Part shown: piece by piece, positions 21,079-30,990 of the stretch
Numbering within the stretch: position 1 is the stretch's first letter
How the letters are laid out: the number at the start of each line of letters is the position of its first letter
The notes under the pieces: generated by a model
What the model saw: only the letters and a program-made list of their open reading frames with translations
The model's database searches: none
Told to the model about the DNA's origin: nothing
Translations under genes and position numbers: made by a program
DNA from: Stutzerimonas stutzeri
GTDB lineage: Bacteria > Pseudomonadota > Gammaproteobacteria > Pseudomonadales > Pseudomonadaceae
Assembly (NCBI RefSeq): GCF_002890915.1
Contig: NZ_POUT01000007.1
Span: forward strand, 124,001 to 188,000
DNA: 64,000 nucleotides
Reading direction: 5' to 3'

Positions 21079-21127
21079 CGCCAGGCACTTTTCCGGCTCC
21101 GGCTGCAATGAGCGAGACGTACTGCAC

Positions 21128-22486
21128 ATGAACACCCGAATCCTTACCGGTATCACCACCACCGGCACGCCGCACCTGGGCAACTACGCCGGGGCGATCC
21201 GGCCGGCGGTCCTGGCCAGCCGCGATGCGGCGGCCGACTCCTTCTACTTCCTCGCCGACTACCATGCGCTGATCAAGTGCGACGACCCGTTGCGCATCCA
21301 GCGCTCGCGCCTGGAAATCGCCGCGACCTGGCTGGCCTGCGGGCTGGATGCCGAGCGCGTGACCTTCTACCGCCAGTCCGACATTCCCGAGATCCCCGAG
21401 CTGACCTGGCTGCTGACCTGCGTCACCGCCAAGGGCCTGCTCAACCGCGCCCATGCCTACAAGGCGTCGGTGGACAAGAACGTCGAGAACGGCGAGGACC
21501 CGGACGCCGGCGTGACCATGGGCCTGTACAGCTACCCGGTGCTGATGGCGGCGGACATCCTGATGTTCAACGCGCACAAGGTGCCGGTGGGGCGCGACCA
21601 GATCCAGCACGTGGAGATGGCGCGGGACATCGCGCAGCGCTTCAACCACCTGTTCGGCAACGGCAAGGAGTTCTTCACCCTGCCCGAGGCGGTGATCGAG
21701 GACAGCGTGGCCACCCTGCCGGGGCTGGACGGACGCAAGATGTCCAAGAGCTACGACAACACCATCCCGCTGTTCGGCAGCGCCAAGGAGCTGAAGGGCG
21801 CCATCGCCCGCATCGTCACCGACTCCCGGCTGCCGGGCGAGCCCAAGGACCCGGACAGCTCGCACCTGTTCACCCTCTACCAGGCCTTCGCCACCGCGGC
21901 GCAGCAGGCCGGCTTCCGCCAGGAACTGCTCGACGGGCTGGCCTGGGGCGACGCCAAGCAGCGCCTGTTCCAACTGCTCGACAACGAGCTGGGCGAGGCG
22001 CGCGAGCTGTACCATGCGTTGATCGCCAAGCCCGCCGAGCTGGAGGATATCCTCCAGGCCGGCGCCGCCAAGGCCCGTCTGATCGCCACGCCGTTCCTCG
22101 GCGAACTGCGCGAGGCGGTGGGCCTGCGCAATTTCCGTAGCGAGGTGAAAAGCACCGCGCCGGCGAAGAAGAAGGCCAGCAAGGTGGCGCGCTTCGCCAG
22201 TTTCCGCGAGGCCGACGGCGCCTTCCGCTTCCGCTTCTTCGCCCCCGATGGCGAGGAACTGCTGCTGTCGCGGCCGCTGAGCAACCCGAAGGCGATCGGC
22301 GTGCTGACCCAGCGGCTGATCGCCGGCGGCCCGGATGCCCTGGAACTTCGCGAGGACGAGGGCGATCAGTTCACCCTGTGGCTGGACGACGAATGCATCG
22401 CCGACAGCCCGCATTACGAGAACGCCGACGCCCTCGACGCCGCCATGCTGCGCGTGCGCGAGGCACTGGCCACGCTCGTCGAGTAA
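21128..22486 (+). CDS. trpS: Tryptophanyl-tRNA synthetase, long form
   Basis: Class Ic aminoacyl-tRNA synthetase charging tRNA-Trp. The 452 residues include the HIGH-equivalent TPHLGN (residues 14-19) and KMSKS (204-208). The first 340 residues form the normal enzyme. The remainder, after a Lys/Ala-rich linker ([10 protein letters not shown]), is an extra C-terminal domain typical of pseudomonad TrpS and absent from the E. coli enzyme of about 334 residues. Its role is not known to me. Confidence 0.96.
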   Translation: MNTRILTGITTTGTPHLGNYAGAIRPAVLASRDAAADSFYFLADYHALIKCDDPLRIQRSRLEIAATWLACGLDAERVTFYRQSDIPEIPELTWLLTCVTAKGLLNRAHAYKASVDKNVENGEDPDAGVTMGLYSYPVLMAADILMFNAHKVPVGRDQIQHVEMARDIAQRFNHLFGNGKEFFTLPEAVIEDSVATLPGLDGRKMSKSYDNTIPLFGSAKELKGAIARIVTDSRLPGEPKDPDSSHLFTLYQAFATAAQQAGFRQELLDGLAWGDAKQRLFQLLDNELGEARELYHALIAKPAELEDILQAGAAKARLIATPFLGELREAVGLRNFRSEVKSTAPAKKKASKVARFASFREADGAFRFRFFAPDGEELLLSRPLSNPKAIGVLTQRLIAGGPDALELREDEGDQFTLWLDDECIADSPHYENADALDAAMLRVREALATLVE

Positions 22487-22583
22487 CGACGGCGCCCGCC
22501 GGGCTGCGCGTGGCGCGGCCCCGGCGAACTGCGCCCTTGCACGGCAGTCCCGGGAGGACCGACGCTTGAACGACCTGAGTAAA

Positions 22584-22612
22584 TTGCCAACCACCGAGGG
22601 CGCGGCTAAAGT
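22584..22612 (+). promoter_or_regulatory. Candidate sigma-70 promoter for zapE
   Basis: TTGCCA (22584-22589), 17 bases, TAAAGT (22607-22612). Initiation would be about 25 bases before the zapE ATG at 22644, in the trpS-zapE gap. Confidence 0.45.
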
Positions 22613-22643
22613 GTCGGCCCCGTTTCACTACCCAGACTCCGCC

Positions 22644-23738
22644 ATGACTCCTCTTGCGCGCTATCAGGCCGACCTGAAACGTCCTGACTTCTTCCACGAC
22701 GCCGCCCAGGAAAACGCGGTGCGCCACCTGCAGCGCCTGTACGACGATCTGGTGGCCGACGACCGCAACAAGAGCGGCCTGCTCGGCAAGCTGTTCGGCA
22801 AGAAGCAGCCGGAGCCGATCAAGGGCATCTACTTCTGGGGCGGCGTGGGCCGCGGCAAGACCTATCTGGTCGACACCTTCTTCGACGCGCTGCCGTTCAA
22901 GCAGAAGATGCGCACGCACTTCCATCGCTTCATGAAGCGCGTGCACGAGGAAATGAAGACCCTCAAGGGCGAGAAGAACCCGCTGACCATCATCGGCAAG
23001 CGCTTCGCCGACGAGGCGCGGGTGATCTGCTTCGACGAGTTCTTCGTCTCCGACATCACCGACGCGATGATCCTCGCCACCCTGCTCGACGAGCTGTTCA
23101 AGAACGGTGTGAGTCTGGTGGCGACCTCCAACATCGTGCCGGACGGTCTGTACAAGGACGGCCTGCAGCGCGCGCGCTTCCTGCCGGCGATCGAGTTGCT
23201 GAAGAAGCACACCGAGATCGTCAACGTCGACAGCGGTATCGACTATCGCCTGCGCGCGCTGGAACAGGCCGAGCTCTATCACTTCCCGCTGGACGTCGAG
23301 GCCGAGCAGAGCCTGGAGAAGAGCTTCCGCAGCCTGCTGACGGAAAACTGCACGGTGCTGGAGAACGAGGCGCTGATGATCGAGAACCGCGAGATCATGG
23401 CGCGCAAGGTCGCCAACGATGTCGCCTGGTTCGAATTCCGCGCCCTCTGCGACGGGCCGCGCAGCCAGAACGACTACATCGAACTGGGCAAGATCTTCGA
23501 GGCCGTGCTGGTTTCCAACATCGAGCAGATGAACGTGGCCAAGGACGACATGGCCCGCCGCTTCATCAACATGGTCGACGAATTCTACGACCGCAACGTC
23601 AAGCTGATCCTCTCCGCGGAAGTGGAGCTCAAGGACCTCTATGCCGGCGGCCGCCTGGAATTCGAATTCCAACGCACCCTCAGCCGCCTGCTGGAGATGC
23701 AGTCCCACGAATACCTGGCGCGGCCGCACAAGCCGTAG
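22644..23738 (+). CDS. zapE: ZapE, AFG1-like cell-division ATPase
   Basis: AAA+ ATPase of the AFG1/ZapE family that in E. coli modulates FtsZ rings. The 364-residue product has Walker A GGVGRGKT near residue 66, Walker B VICFDEFFVSD, and sensor TSNIVPDGLYKDGLQR. The start at 22644 (MTPLARYQADLKRPDF) agrees with family N-termini; upstream in-frame residues are out of line with them. It follows trpS, as in P. aeruginosa. Confidence 0.93.
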   Translation: MTPLARYQADLKRPDFFHDAAQENAVRHLQRLYDDLVADDRNKSGLLGKLFGKKQPEPIKGIYFWGGVGRGKTYLVDTFFDALPFKQKMRTHFHRFMKRVHEEMKTLKGEKNPLTIIGKRFADEARVICFDEFFVSDITDAMILATLLDELFKNGVSLVATSNIVPDGLYKDGLQRARFLPAIELLKKHTEIVNVDSGIDYRLRALEQAELYHFPLDVEAEQSLEKSFRSLLTENCTVLENEALMIENREIMARKVANDVAWFEFRALCDGPRSQNDYIELGKIFEAVLVSNIEQMNVAKDDMARRFINMVDEFYDRNVKLILSAEVELKDLYAGGRLEFEFQRTLSRLLEMQSHEYLARPHKP

Positions 23739-23740
23739 GG

Positions 23741-23954
23741 AAGCAGCTGAAGCTGGAAGCAAAGGCAGTAGAAGCTTGGCAGGTTGTTCTACGGTCTCAG
23801 TAATCGTTCGACTTCCGAAAGGGCCCTCTGTAGGAGCCCGCTTGCGGGCGATCGGCACGCCAACAGCATCGCCAGCAAGCTGGCTCCTACAGGAAGCCGT
23901 GCAAGCTTGCAGTCTTTCTACGCTGCGCCGAACGCTTTCCAGCTTTCAGCTGCT
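23741..23954. repeat. Nested palindromic element containing a Pseudomonas REP pair
   Basis: Outer arms: AAGCAGCTGAAGCTGGAAGC (23741-23760) against the reverse complement of GCTTTCCAGCTTTCAGCTGC (23934-23953). An inner REP pair runs from CTGTAGGAGCCCGCTTGCGG (from 23828) to GCAAGCTGGCTCCTACAG (to 23892). The right arm overlaps the end of the GlxA-type gene and contains its TGA. It starts two bases after the zapE stop. Confidence 0.7.
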
Positions 23955-24944
23955 CTTGTGCCGGTACTGCTGCCGATACTGGTTCGGTGATAGCTCGGTG
24001 TGCTGGCGGAACAGGCGGGCGAAGAAGCTGGCGTCGTCGTAGCCGACTTCGTAGCTGATCGTCTTGATGCTCTTGCCGGTGGTGGCCAGCAGGCTCTTGG
24101 CCGTCTCGATGCGCAGGCGCTGCAGGTAGTGCAGCGGCTTGTCGCCGGTGGCGGCCTGGAAACGGCGCATGAAGTTGCGAATGCTCATGCCGTGCTGGCG
24201 CGCCACGTCCTCGAAGCGGAATTTATCGGCGAAGTGGGCTTCCAGCCATTCCTGGATCTGCAGGATGCGCGTATCCAGATGCAGCTTCTGCCCGCCGAAG
24301 CCGAGCCGCCCCGGGCTGTAGCTGCGCTGCAGCTCGAACAGCACGTCGCGGGCCATGCCCTGCGCCACGTTGGCGCCGCAGAAGCGCTCCACCAGGTACA
24401 TGTAGAGGTCGCAGGCCGAGGTGGTGCCGCCGGCGCAGTAGAGGTTGTCGCTGTCGGTGAGGTGCTTGTCGGTGCTGAGCTGCACCCGTGGGAAACGCTG
24501 CGCGAACTCGCTGCAGAAGCGCCAGTGGGTGGTCGCCTCGCGGTCATCCAGCAGGCCTGCCTGGGCCATCCAGAACGCCCCGGTGGCCTCGCCGCAGATC
24601 GCGCTGCCGGCGGCGTGCCGCTCGCGCAGCCAGGGCGTGACCTGCGGGTAACGCTTGCGTAGCGCATCGAAATCGCCCCAGAAGGCCGGCAGAATGATCA
24701 GGTCGGCATCGCTCAAGGCGCCGTCCACGTCGATGACGGTACCGCTGAAGGTGGTCACCGGCTTGCCGTCCGGGCTGACCAGGCGGGTCTCGAAGGCGGG
24801 CGTCAGGTCCAGGCCGAGCTGCTTGCCGTGGCGCAGGCTGGCCATGTGGAAGAAGTCCTTGGCCTGCATGAGCGTCGAGGCGAAGACACCTTCGCTGGCG
24901 AGGATGCCGATGTGCTTGAGTGATTCGGAATTGGCCATGGGCAT
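23946..24944 (-). CDS. GlxA-type transcriptional regulator (DJ-1/PfpI domain + AraC HTH)
   Basis: Transcription factor of the class that fuses an N-terminal glutamine-amidotransferase-like sensor domain (about residues 8-190, with the elbow GSAICGEATGAF) to a C-terminal AraC helix-turn-helix pair (about 225-320, FEDVARQHGMSIRNFMRRF and KTISYEVGYDDASFFARLF). In relatives these regulate amine or quaternary-ammonium catabolism; the target here is unknown. Start is 24944 or 24938 (MPM...); neither has a clear ribosome site. The last codons fall in the repeat at 23741-23954. It is divergent from nfi. Confidence 0.85.
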   Translation of the reverse strand: MPMANSESLKHIGILASEGVFASTLMQAKDFFHMASLRHGKQLGLDLTPAFETRLVSPDGKPVTTFSGTVIDVDGALSDADLIILPAFWGDFDALRKRYPQVTPWLRERHAAGSAICGEATGAFWMAQAGLLDDREATTHWRFCSEFAQRFPRVQLSTDKHLTDSDNLYCAGGTTSACDLYMYLVERFCGANVAQGMARDVLFELQRSYSPGRLGFGGQKLHLDTRILQIQEWLEAHFADKFRFEDVARQHGMSIRNFMRRFQAATGDKPLHYLQRLRIETAKSLLATTGKSIKTISYEVGYDDASFFARLFRQHTELSPNQYRQQYRHKSS

Positions 24945-25085
24945 GCGATTCTGATTATTGTGGGTGCGGTAAAACTGCCGCAAGGTGGCTGGAGCGTCCT
25001 ATTTTTTTGCGTGGCTGTCCAGCGCGGCGTGACTGAACCGCCCCCTGTGCCGACACGTCGAACGGCTGACATGCAGGAGAAAACC

Positions 25086-25811
25086 ATGAGCGATGCGCAA
25101 CATCCCTATCCCGCCGCGCCGTTCGGCGACTGGGACGGCACGCCTGCCGCGGCGCGGCAAATGCAGAAGACCCTGGCGGAGCAGGTGCGGTTGGAGGACG
25201 ACTTTCCGTCCTTGCGCCTGATCGCCGGGGTGGATGTCGGCTTCGAGGAAGGCGGCGCCATCACCCGCGCCGCCGTGGTGCTGCTGGATGCGAGGACGCT
25301 GGAGGTGGTCGCCCAGAGCCTGGCGCGGATTCCCACCAGCATGCCCTACATCCCGGGGCTGCTGTCGTTCCGCGAACTGCCGGCGGTATTGCAGGCCCTC
25401 GAGGCGCTGCCGGAAGTGCCCGACCTGATCTTCTCCGACGGCCACGGCATCGCCCATCCGCGGCGGCTGGGGATCGCCGCGCATCTCGGCGTGGTGACCG
25501 GGCTGCCGACCATCGGCGTGGCGAAGAAGATTCTCACCGGCGATCACGACGAGCTGGGCCTGGCGCGTGGCGCACGGGTGGACCTGCGCGACAAGCGCAG
25601 CGGCGAGGTGATCGGCAGCGTATTGCGCAGCAAGGACAAGGTGCGACCGCTGATCATCTCGCCGGGCAATCGCGTCAGCCTGGCCACGGCGCCGCAGTTG
25701 GTGATGCAGTACGTGACCCGTTATCGCCTGCCCGAGCCGACCCGGCTGGCCGACCGCCTGGCCTCGCGCCGCGACGAGAAGGCTGCCAGCCTGCGGCTAC
25801 CTATCGAATGA
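25086..25811 (+). CDS. nfi: Endonuclease V
   Basis: Deoxyinosine 3'-endonuclease that nicks DNA near deaminated bases. The 241-residue protein has the family sites: GVDVGF near residue 47 (catalytic Asp), PGLLSFRE, LIFSDGHGIAHPRRLGIA (second acidic site) and GVAKK. GCAGGAGAAAACC precedes the ATG at 25086; the ATG five codons upstream overlaps that ribosome site and is less likely. Confidence 0.95.
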   Translation: MSDAQHPYPAAPFGDWDGTPAAARQMQKTLAEQVRLEDDFPSLRLIAGVDVGFEEGGAITRAAVVLLDARTLEVVAQSLARIPTSMPYIPGLLSFRELPAVLQALEALPEVPDLIFSDGHGIAHPRRLGIAAHLGVVTGLPTIGVAKKILTGDHDELGLARGARVDLRDKRSGEVIGSVLRSKDKVRPLIISPGNRVSLATAPQLVMQYVTRYRLPEPTRLADRLASRRDEKAASLRLPIE

Positions 25812-25921
25812 GGGGCGCCGTCCGCTGCACCGGGCGCCAGTGTCTCGATACATTCGCACGCTTGCAGCCGGCGGGCGGCTGGCGATAGCCTGCGAGGCAG
25901 TAGTCAGCAAGAGCCCGTACG

Positions 25922-26473
25922 ATGCACCTGGACTCCGCGACGGGCTGGTGCCACGGCATCCGCCACTGTCCGTCACCGAACTTCAATCAGCGCCCGGATG
26001 GCGAGATTTCGCTGCTGGTCATCCACAACATCAGCCTGCCGCCTGGCCAGTTCGGCACCGGCAAGGTCCAGCAGTTCTTCCAGAACTGCCTGCCGTGCGG
26101 CGAGCATCCGTTCTTCGAGGAGATCGCCGGGCTGCAGGTGTCGGCGCATTTCCTCATCGAGCGCGATGGCACCATCACCCAGTTCGTTTCCTGCCTGGAC
26201 CGCGCCTGGCACGCCGGCGTGTCCTGTTTCGAGGGGCGCGAGGGCTGCAACGATTTCTCCCTCGGCATCGAGCTGGAGGGCACCGACTGCGAGCCTTTCA
26301 CCGAGCCGCAGTACCGTTCGCTGATCGCCCTCTGCCGGCTGCTGCTGCGGGCCTATCCGGCCATCACCCCCGGGCGGGTCTGCGGCCACAGCGATATCGC
26401 CCCGGGGCGCAAGACCGATCCCGGCCCTGCATTCGACTGGTCGCGCCTGCGCGCGGCCGCCATTACCTGCTGA
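25922..26473 (+). CDS. ampD: AmpD, cytosolic 1,6-anhydro-N-acetylmuramoyl-L-alanine amidase
   Basis: Zinc amidase that cleaves the peptide from anhydromuropeptides during cell-wall recycling; its loss derepresses AmpC through AmpR in species that have them. The 183 residues contain the zinc ligands H35 (VIHN), H159 and D169 (GHSDIAPGRKTDPG). There is no signal peptide, as expected for a cytosolic enzyme. It is 15 bases upstream of ampE in one operon. No ampC or ampR is in the window. Confidence 0.96.
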   Translation: MHLDSATGWCHGIRHCPSPNFNQRPDGEISLLVIHNISLPPGQFGTGKVQQFFQNCLPCGEHPFFEEIAGLQVSAHFLIERDGTITQFVSCLDRAWHAGVSCFEGREGCNDFSLGIELEGTDCEPFTEPQYRSLIALCRLLLRAYPAITPGRVCGHSDIAPGRKTDPGPAFDWSRLRAAAITC

Positions 26474-26488
26474 CGGAAGGAAGCGAAG

Positions 26489-27325
26489 ATGAGTTTTCTG
26501 GTGGTCCTGCTGGTGCTGCTGGTGGAGAAATTCTCCGATTGGCGGCCGCGTCTGCAGCACGATGGCTTCTGGCTCGCGCGGCTACGCCAGGTCGAAGCCA
26601 GCCCGCGCCTGAGCGCCACGCCCTGGCTGGCGCTGCTGGTGCTGGTCCTGCTGCCGGTGCTGCTGCTCGGCCTGTTGCTGCTGGCGCTGGAGCCGCTGGC
26701 CTACGGCTGGCTGAGCCTGCCGCTGCACCTGCTGGTGCTGCTCTACAGCCTCGGCCGCGGCCACGCCAAGGCCGAACTCGGCGCCTTCCGCGATGCCTGG
26801 CGGCGCGGTGACGAGGAGGCCGCGGCGCTGGCCGCCGAGCGCGATGCCGGCTTGCGCGCGGAGAGTCCGTCGGGCCTGCTGCAGGCGGTCCAGGCGCACC
26901 TGCTGTGGCGCAGTTACGAAGGCTTCTTCGCGGTGATCTTCTGGTACCTGCTGCTCGGGCCGATGGCGGCGCTGGCCTATCGGCTGCTGGCGCTGTGCAT
27001 GGCGCACGCGCAGCAGGCCGGGTTGCGCGAGCGCGCCGAGCAATTGCGACATGCTTTCGACTGGCTGCCGGTACGCCTGTTGCTGGCCAGCTTCGCCCTG
27101 GTCGGCAACTTCGTCGCGGTCAATCGCGCGCTGCTGCACGAACTGCTGAGCTGGGACGTCCCGGCCCCGCGCCTGCTCGCCGATGCCGGACCGCTGGCCG
27201 CCGACCTGCCGGCAGCGAGCGACGGTGAGGCCGGCATCGACCGGCTCGATGGCTTGGCCGCGCTGCTGGTGCGCACCCGCGTGCTCTGGTACGCGGTCAT
27301 CGCGATCTGGACCATTCTGGCCTAG
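26489..27325 (+). CDS. ampE: AmpE, inner-membrane protein
   Basis: Partner gene of ampD, encoding a 278-residue polytopic membrane protein. Hydrophobic segments lie near residues 1-12, 47-95 (two helices), 145-170, 193-215 and at the C-terminus (VLWYAVIAIWTILA). The beta-lactamase regulatory link is historical and its biochemical role is unclear; the family resembles CobD/CbiB-type proteins distantly. GGAAGGAAGCGAAG precedes the ATG. Confidence 0.93.
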   Translation: MSFLVVLLVLLVEKFSDWRPRLQHDGFWLARLRQVEASPRLSATPWLALLVLVLLPVLLLGLLLLALEPLAYGWLSLPLHLLVLLYSLGRGHAKAELGAFRDAWRRGDEEAAALAAERDAGLRAESPSGLLQAVQAHLLWRSYEGFFAVIFWYLLLGPMAALAYRLLALCMAHAQQAGLRERAEQLRHAFDWLPVRLLLASFALVGNFVAVNRALLHELLSWDVPAPRLLADAGPLAADLPAASDGEAGIDRLDGLAALLVRTRVLWYAVIAIWTILA

Positions 27326-27354
27326 CCGGCTGTTGCTGTTTCGGTTCCCGAGCG

Positions 27355-27434
27355 TCGTAGGCGCGGGCCATGCCCGCGAAAAAGCGGCCGTATCGATGTG
27401 TCGATCCTGTTCGCAGGCATGGCTTGCTCCTACC
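27355..27434. repeat. Pseudomonas REP pair after ampE
   Basis: CGTCGTAGGCGCGGGCCATG opens and GGCATGGCTTGCTCCTACCA closes this pair of imperfect palindromes in opposite orientation, of the GTAGGAGC(N)GCTCCTAC class also present at 23828-23892 and inside the element at 52499-52615. The remaining 340 bases to the chemoreceptor hold only the FliA-like promoter. Confidence 0.65.
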
Positions 27435-27673
27435 AGGGGAGCCAGCGCTTCAGATACGAGCCGGAGCAAGCCGCTTTCGATCGTGCCCTACAAAGACTCG
27501 CGCATACTCGGCCCTGCGAGCGTGCCCTGGTGGTGGTGAAAGCCTGCCATCTGAATACCGACTCATACGATCGTTCCATGATCGTTTCGGGGTGCATCCG
27601 CATAACCCGCATGCCAGACGTCTTGCCATCCGCCGCCGACCGCTCGTCGGCCTGATATCACCTGGCCATTACC

Positions 27674-27700
27674 TTAAGTTACAAAACAGCGAACCGATAT
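27674..27700 (+). promoter_or_regulatory. FliA (sigma-28)-type promoter
   Basis: TTAAGTTA (27674-27681), exactly 11 bases, ACCGATAT (27693-27700). Each box matches the sigma-28 consensus (TAAAGTTT-N11-GCCGATAA) at 6 of 8 positions. It lies about 95 bases before the GTG of a chemoreceptor gene, a usual target of this sigma factor. Confidence 0.6.
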
Positions 27701-27794
27701 CCCGTATAACTCGGCTCGATGCCACCTCTCTGACGAACCCTGCTACGGTCCGCGCCGGCCGTAAGCGATACCAATAATATTTGGGAGACGTCGT

Positions 27795-29825
27795 GTGAAT
27801 AGCCTGCTATATCCCGCTGTCGCGTTCATGAACCGGCTGAGTTTCGGCATGAAGTTCAGCCTGGTCAGCGTCCTCTTCTTCGTTCCCATGCTGTTGAGCA
27901 ACTTCTACCTGGTGCGCGATTCGTACCGGGAGTTCGTCGGCACCCGCACGGAGCTGCGCAGCCTCGAGCTGCTCGGCGCGGCGCTGCAAGTGCGGCGCAG
28001 CATGGAGGACTGGAAGGACCTGGTGCAGATCGAGTCGATCATCGGCCAGGCCGGCAACGTCGAGACGCTGATCGCCCGGCTGGAGCAGGTGGAGGGCGAA
28101 CTCTCGTCGCAGCTGCAGGCGCTCGAACCGGTCAGCGACGCCGCGGAGCAGGTGGCCGAGTTCAACGGTCGCCGCGACGAACTCGTCGCCGCGCTGGGCG
28201 CCGCCCAGGCCGAGCAGTCGCTGCAGTCGAAGGCGGCGATGGCGCAGGTGCTGCTGGGCCAGTCGCAGGTACTGATCAAGCTGGTCGCCGGGCAATCGGG
28301 CCTGAGCCAGGACGCCGACCGCGAGGTGCGCCAGCTCTCCGAGCTACTGACCTCGGTGACGCCGGCCATCAGCATGCTGCTGGGCCAGGGGCGTGCGGTG
28401 GGCGCGTACACCTTCGGCCAGGGCTACCTCAATTCCGATGCCAGCAACACGCTGGACAACCTCGTGCTGGAGCTGGAGAAACAGCAGGCGCAATACGCGG
28501 TGCAGCTGCAGGACGCCATCGGCGGCAGCGCGGCCGTGCGCAGCCGGCTGGACGTGCATGCCGGCGCCAGCCGCGAATCGCTGCAGGCCAGCGCGGACAT
28601 CTTCCAGGACGAGGTGATCATGGCCGATGCCTTCGAGCGCCCCTGGGACGCGTTCTACGACCAGATCAGCGCCGAGATGGCGAAGACCTACCAGCTGAAC
28701 GACGCCATTCTCGATTTTCTCGAGGTGCAGCTCGGCGAACGGCTGGAGCAGAAGCGCCTGCTGATGACCCTGCTGCTGTCGGCGCTGGCGGTGGTGCTGG
28801 GGCTGGTGGCTTACCTCTACGCCGGCTTCTATGTCTCCACGCGGGCCTCGCTGAAGCGCCTGGGCGTGGTCATGGACCAGGTCGCCGCCGGCGACATGAC
28901 CGCGCGCTACGCGGTACAGAGCCGCGACGAGCTGGGCGAACTGGGCCAGGTCTTCAACACCACCGTGGCGCAGATCCGCGAGTTGATCGAGCGGGTCGGG
29001 CAGACCGTCGCCGAGGTCGAGCGCCAGGCCGGCCGGGTCGAAAGCGTCTCCGGCGAGAGCAACCAGACGGTCTCCGAGCAGCGCAGCCAGATCGAGCAGG
29101 TGGCCACGGCGATGAACCAGATGTCGGCCACCGCCCAGGCCGTCGCCACCAGTGCCGAGGCCGCCGTGGGCAGCGCGCAGAGCGTCAACGAGGAAACCGT
29201 CAGCGGTCGCAGCCTGGTGGTGGCGCAGGTCGGCGGCATCCAGCGGCTGGCCGAGGAGATCGAGCAGTCGGTTGGCGTGATCAATCAACTGGCCGGCGAC
29301 AGCAAGGCGATCAGCCAGGTGCTCGACGTGATCAAGGGCATCGCCGAACAGACCAACCTGCTCGCGCTCAACGCCGCCATCGAGGCGGCGAGGGCCGGCG
29401 AGCAGGGCCGCGGTTTCGCCGTGGTCGCCGACGAGGTGCGCGGGCTGGCCCAGCGCACGCAGCAGTCGACCGCGGAGATCGAGCAGATGATCGCGCGGCT
29501 GCAGGGGGGCGTCGGCGCGGCGGTGAAGACCATGCACGCCAGCCACGCACTGGCCGAGGACACCGTCGGCCAGTCGGCGCAGGTGGAGCAGGCGCTGGAG
29601 AACATCCTCGGCGCGGTGGGCCTGATCGTCGACCAGAACCAGCAGATCGCCGCCGCCGCCGAGCAGCAGACCGCGGTGGCGCACGATATCGACCGCAATA
29701 TCGTCGCCATCAACGAGGCCGGCCAGCGCACCGCCGAAGGTGCCGGGCACACCGAACAAGCCAGCCGCGAGCTGACCCAGCTGGTGGGGCGGTTGCAGAC
29801 GTTGATCGCGGCGTTCCGCGTCTGA
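27795..29825 (+). CDS. Methyl-accepting chemotaxis protein
   Basis: Transmembrane chemoreceptor, 676 residues. A first membrane helix (about 16-37) and a second (about 318-340, [21 protein letters not shown]) frame a large helical periplasmic sensor domain. HAMP follows (about 341-395), then the methylation and signalling domain with the conserved tip [20 protein letters not shown]. The start is GTG 27795 with GGGAG seven bases upstream. It lies just downstream of ampDE as in P. aeruginosa. The ligand is unknown; the helical periplasmic domain suggests a four-helix or double-length sensor rather than a Cache fold. Confidence 0.93.
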   Translation: MNSLLYPAVAFMNRLSFGMKFSLVSVLFFVPMLLSNFYLVRDSYREFVGTRTELRSLELLGAALQVRRSMEDWKDLVQIESIIGQAGNVETLIARLEQVEGELSSQLQALEPVSDAAEQVAEFNGRRDELVAALGAAQAEQSLQSKAAMAQVLLGQSQVLIKLVAGQSGLSQDADREVRQLSELLTSVTPAISMLLGQGRAVGAYTFGQGYLNSDASNTLDNLVLELEKQQAQYAVQLQDAIGGSAAVRSRLDVHAGASRESLQASADIFQDEVIMADAFERPWDAFYDQISAEMAKTYQLNDAILDFLEVQLGERLEQKRLLMTLLLSALAVVLGLVAYLYAGFYVSTRASLKRLGVVMDQVAAGDMTARYAVQSRDELGELGQVFNTTVAQIRELIERVGQTVAEVERQAGRVESVSGESNQTVSEQRSQIEQVATAMNQMSATAQAVATSAEAAVGSAQSVNEETVSGRSLVVAQVGGIQRLAEEIEQSVGVINQLAGDSKAISQVLDVIKGIAEQTNLLALNAAIEAARAGEQGRGFAVVADEVRGLAQRTQQSTAEIEQMIARLQGGVGAAVKTMHASHALAEDTVGQSAQVEQALENILGAVGLIVDQNQQIAAAAEQQTAVAHDIDRNIVAINEAGQRTAEGAGHTEQASRELTQLVGRLQTLIAAFRV

Positions 29826-29865
29826 GCGCTCGGCGACAAACGGCCGCGTCAGGAGAGGGGCGGGC

Positions 29866-30645
29866 TCAAGGCCAGCCGAACAGCTCGCAGCTGTTGCGGT
29901 AGCTGGCGGCGGCCAGTTCCTCGGCGTCGATGCCCTTGATGCTGGCCAGGCTCCGGCAGATTTCCGGCAGCAGCTCCGGGCTGTTGCGCTCGCCGCCGTG
30001 GCCGGCCGGCGGAATATCCGGGGCGTCGGTTTCCAGCACGATGCCGTCCAGCGGTAACTGGCGGAGCACGCGCTGCATGCGCCGCGCCTGCGGCCAGGTG
30101 CCGGCGCCGCCGAGGCCGAGCCTGAAACCCAGGCGCAGGTACTCGCGCGCTTCCTCCCAGCTACCGCTGAAGGCGTGGACGATGCCGGCCCGTTCGAGCC
30201 GGTGCCGCTTGAGCGTGGCGATCATCGGCGCATGGGCGCGGCGCACGTGCAGCAGCACCGGCAGGGCGAATTCCGCGGCCATCTCCAGCTGCGCTTCGAG
30301 CAGGCGCTGCTGGCGCTCGGTGTCGGGATCGTCGATGTAGTAGTCCAGGCCGATCTCGCCGATGGCGCAGAGCTTGCGCTCGCCATGCAGGCGCTGCAGC
30401 CAGCCGTGCAGCGCCTGCAGGTGTTCGTCGCGGTGCCGTTCGAGGAACACCGGATGCAGGCCCAGCGCGGCATGCACCGCCGGCTGCTCGCAGGCCAGCA
30501 GCCAGACCCGCTGCCAGTTTCCTTCGTGCACGCCGAGCACGACGATGCGCTCGACGCCGCTGGCCGCGCAGCGCGCCAGGACCTGCTCGCGGTCGGCATC
30601 GAAATGCTCGAAGTCGAGGTGGGTGTGGGTGTCGATCAACTGCAC
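29866..30645 (-). CDS. TatD-family metal-dependent hydrolase
   Basis: TIM-barrel nuclease of the TatD family (259 residues), expected to bind two divalent metals and degrade DNA or other nucleic acid substrates. Ligand motifs: DTHTHLD (residues 5-11), GEIGLDYY (Glu), LLHVRRAH, VHAFSGS and LETDAPD. The group has several paralogs per genome (TatD, YcfH, YjjV); this one is closest in feel to YjjV-like members, but I cannot place it firmly. It is followed upstream on the same strand by an 80-residue gene. Confidence 0.88.
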   Translation of the reverse strand: MQLIDTHTHLDFEHFDADREQVLARCAASGVERIVVLGVHEGNWQRVWLLACEQPAVHAALGLHPVFLERHRDEHLQALHGWLQRLHGERKLCAIGEIGLDYYIDDPDTERQQRLLEAQLEMAAEFALPVLLHVRRAHAPMIATLKRHRLERAGIVHAFSGSWEEAREYLRLGFRLGLGGAGTWPQARRMQRVLRQLPLDGIVLETDAPDIPPAGHGGERNSPELLPEICRSLASIKGIDAEELAAASYRNSCELFGWP

Positions 30646-30696
30646 GATGAAATTCCGTTCGACCTGCGGCTGGGTAAGGACAATGCTACCGCGGGA

Positions 30697-30939
30697 TCAA
30701 CGGGTTTCCTCCTCGATCTGGATGTCGCTGACACCCAGTTCGGCCATGCGGCTCTCCTCGCTCGGGCGGATCGGACTCTCCCACGGCGCATCGATCGCAG
30801 CACGCGGCTCATGCACGTGCTGCAGGAGGATCTCCAGCTCGGCCTGCTCGAGACCCGGCTGCTCGAAGGAGCTGATGACCAGCGAGGCGGGCTGGCCATT
30901 GATGCGGTAGTGGATGCGGTAGCGCTTCAATTCGGTCAT
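30697..30939 (-). CDS. Hypothetical 80-residue protein
   Basis: Not recognised. The product is an acidic, soluble small protein beginning MTELKRYRIHYRINGQPASL, which may form a short beta sheet, followed by a helix and an acidic tail (IQIEEETR). No cysteines and no membrane segment. CGAGAACCGCC precedes the ATG. It lies 51 bases from tatD and 51 bases from ada, all on the minus strand, so it may be in an operon with either. Coding is supported by codon use and a plausible start. Confidence 0.6.
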   Translation of the reverse strand: MTELKRYRIHYRINGQPASLVISSFEQPGLEQAELEILLQHVHEPRAAIDAPWESPIRPSEESRMAELGVSDIQIEEETR

Positions 30940-30990
30940 GGCGGTTCTCGGTTTCGCGGGGGGCTAAACCATCCGACCGCCAGAATTCGC

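Noticed and set aside
28344-29759. Long minus-strand reading frame opposite the chemoreceptor
   Set aside because: Antisense shadow; the plus-strand product has all chemoreceptor motifs.
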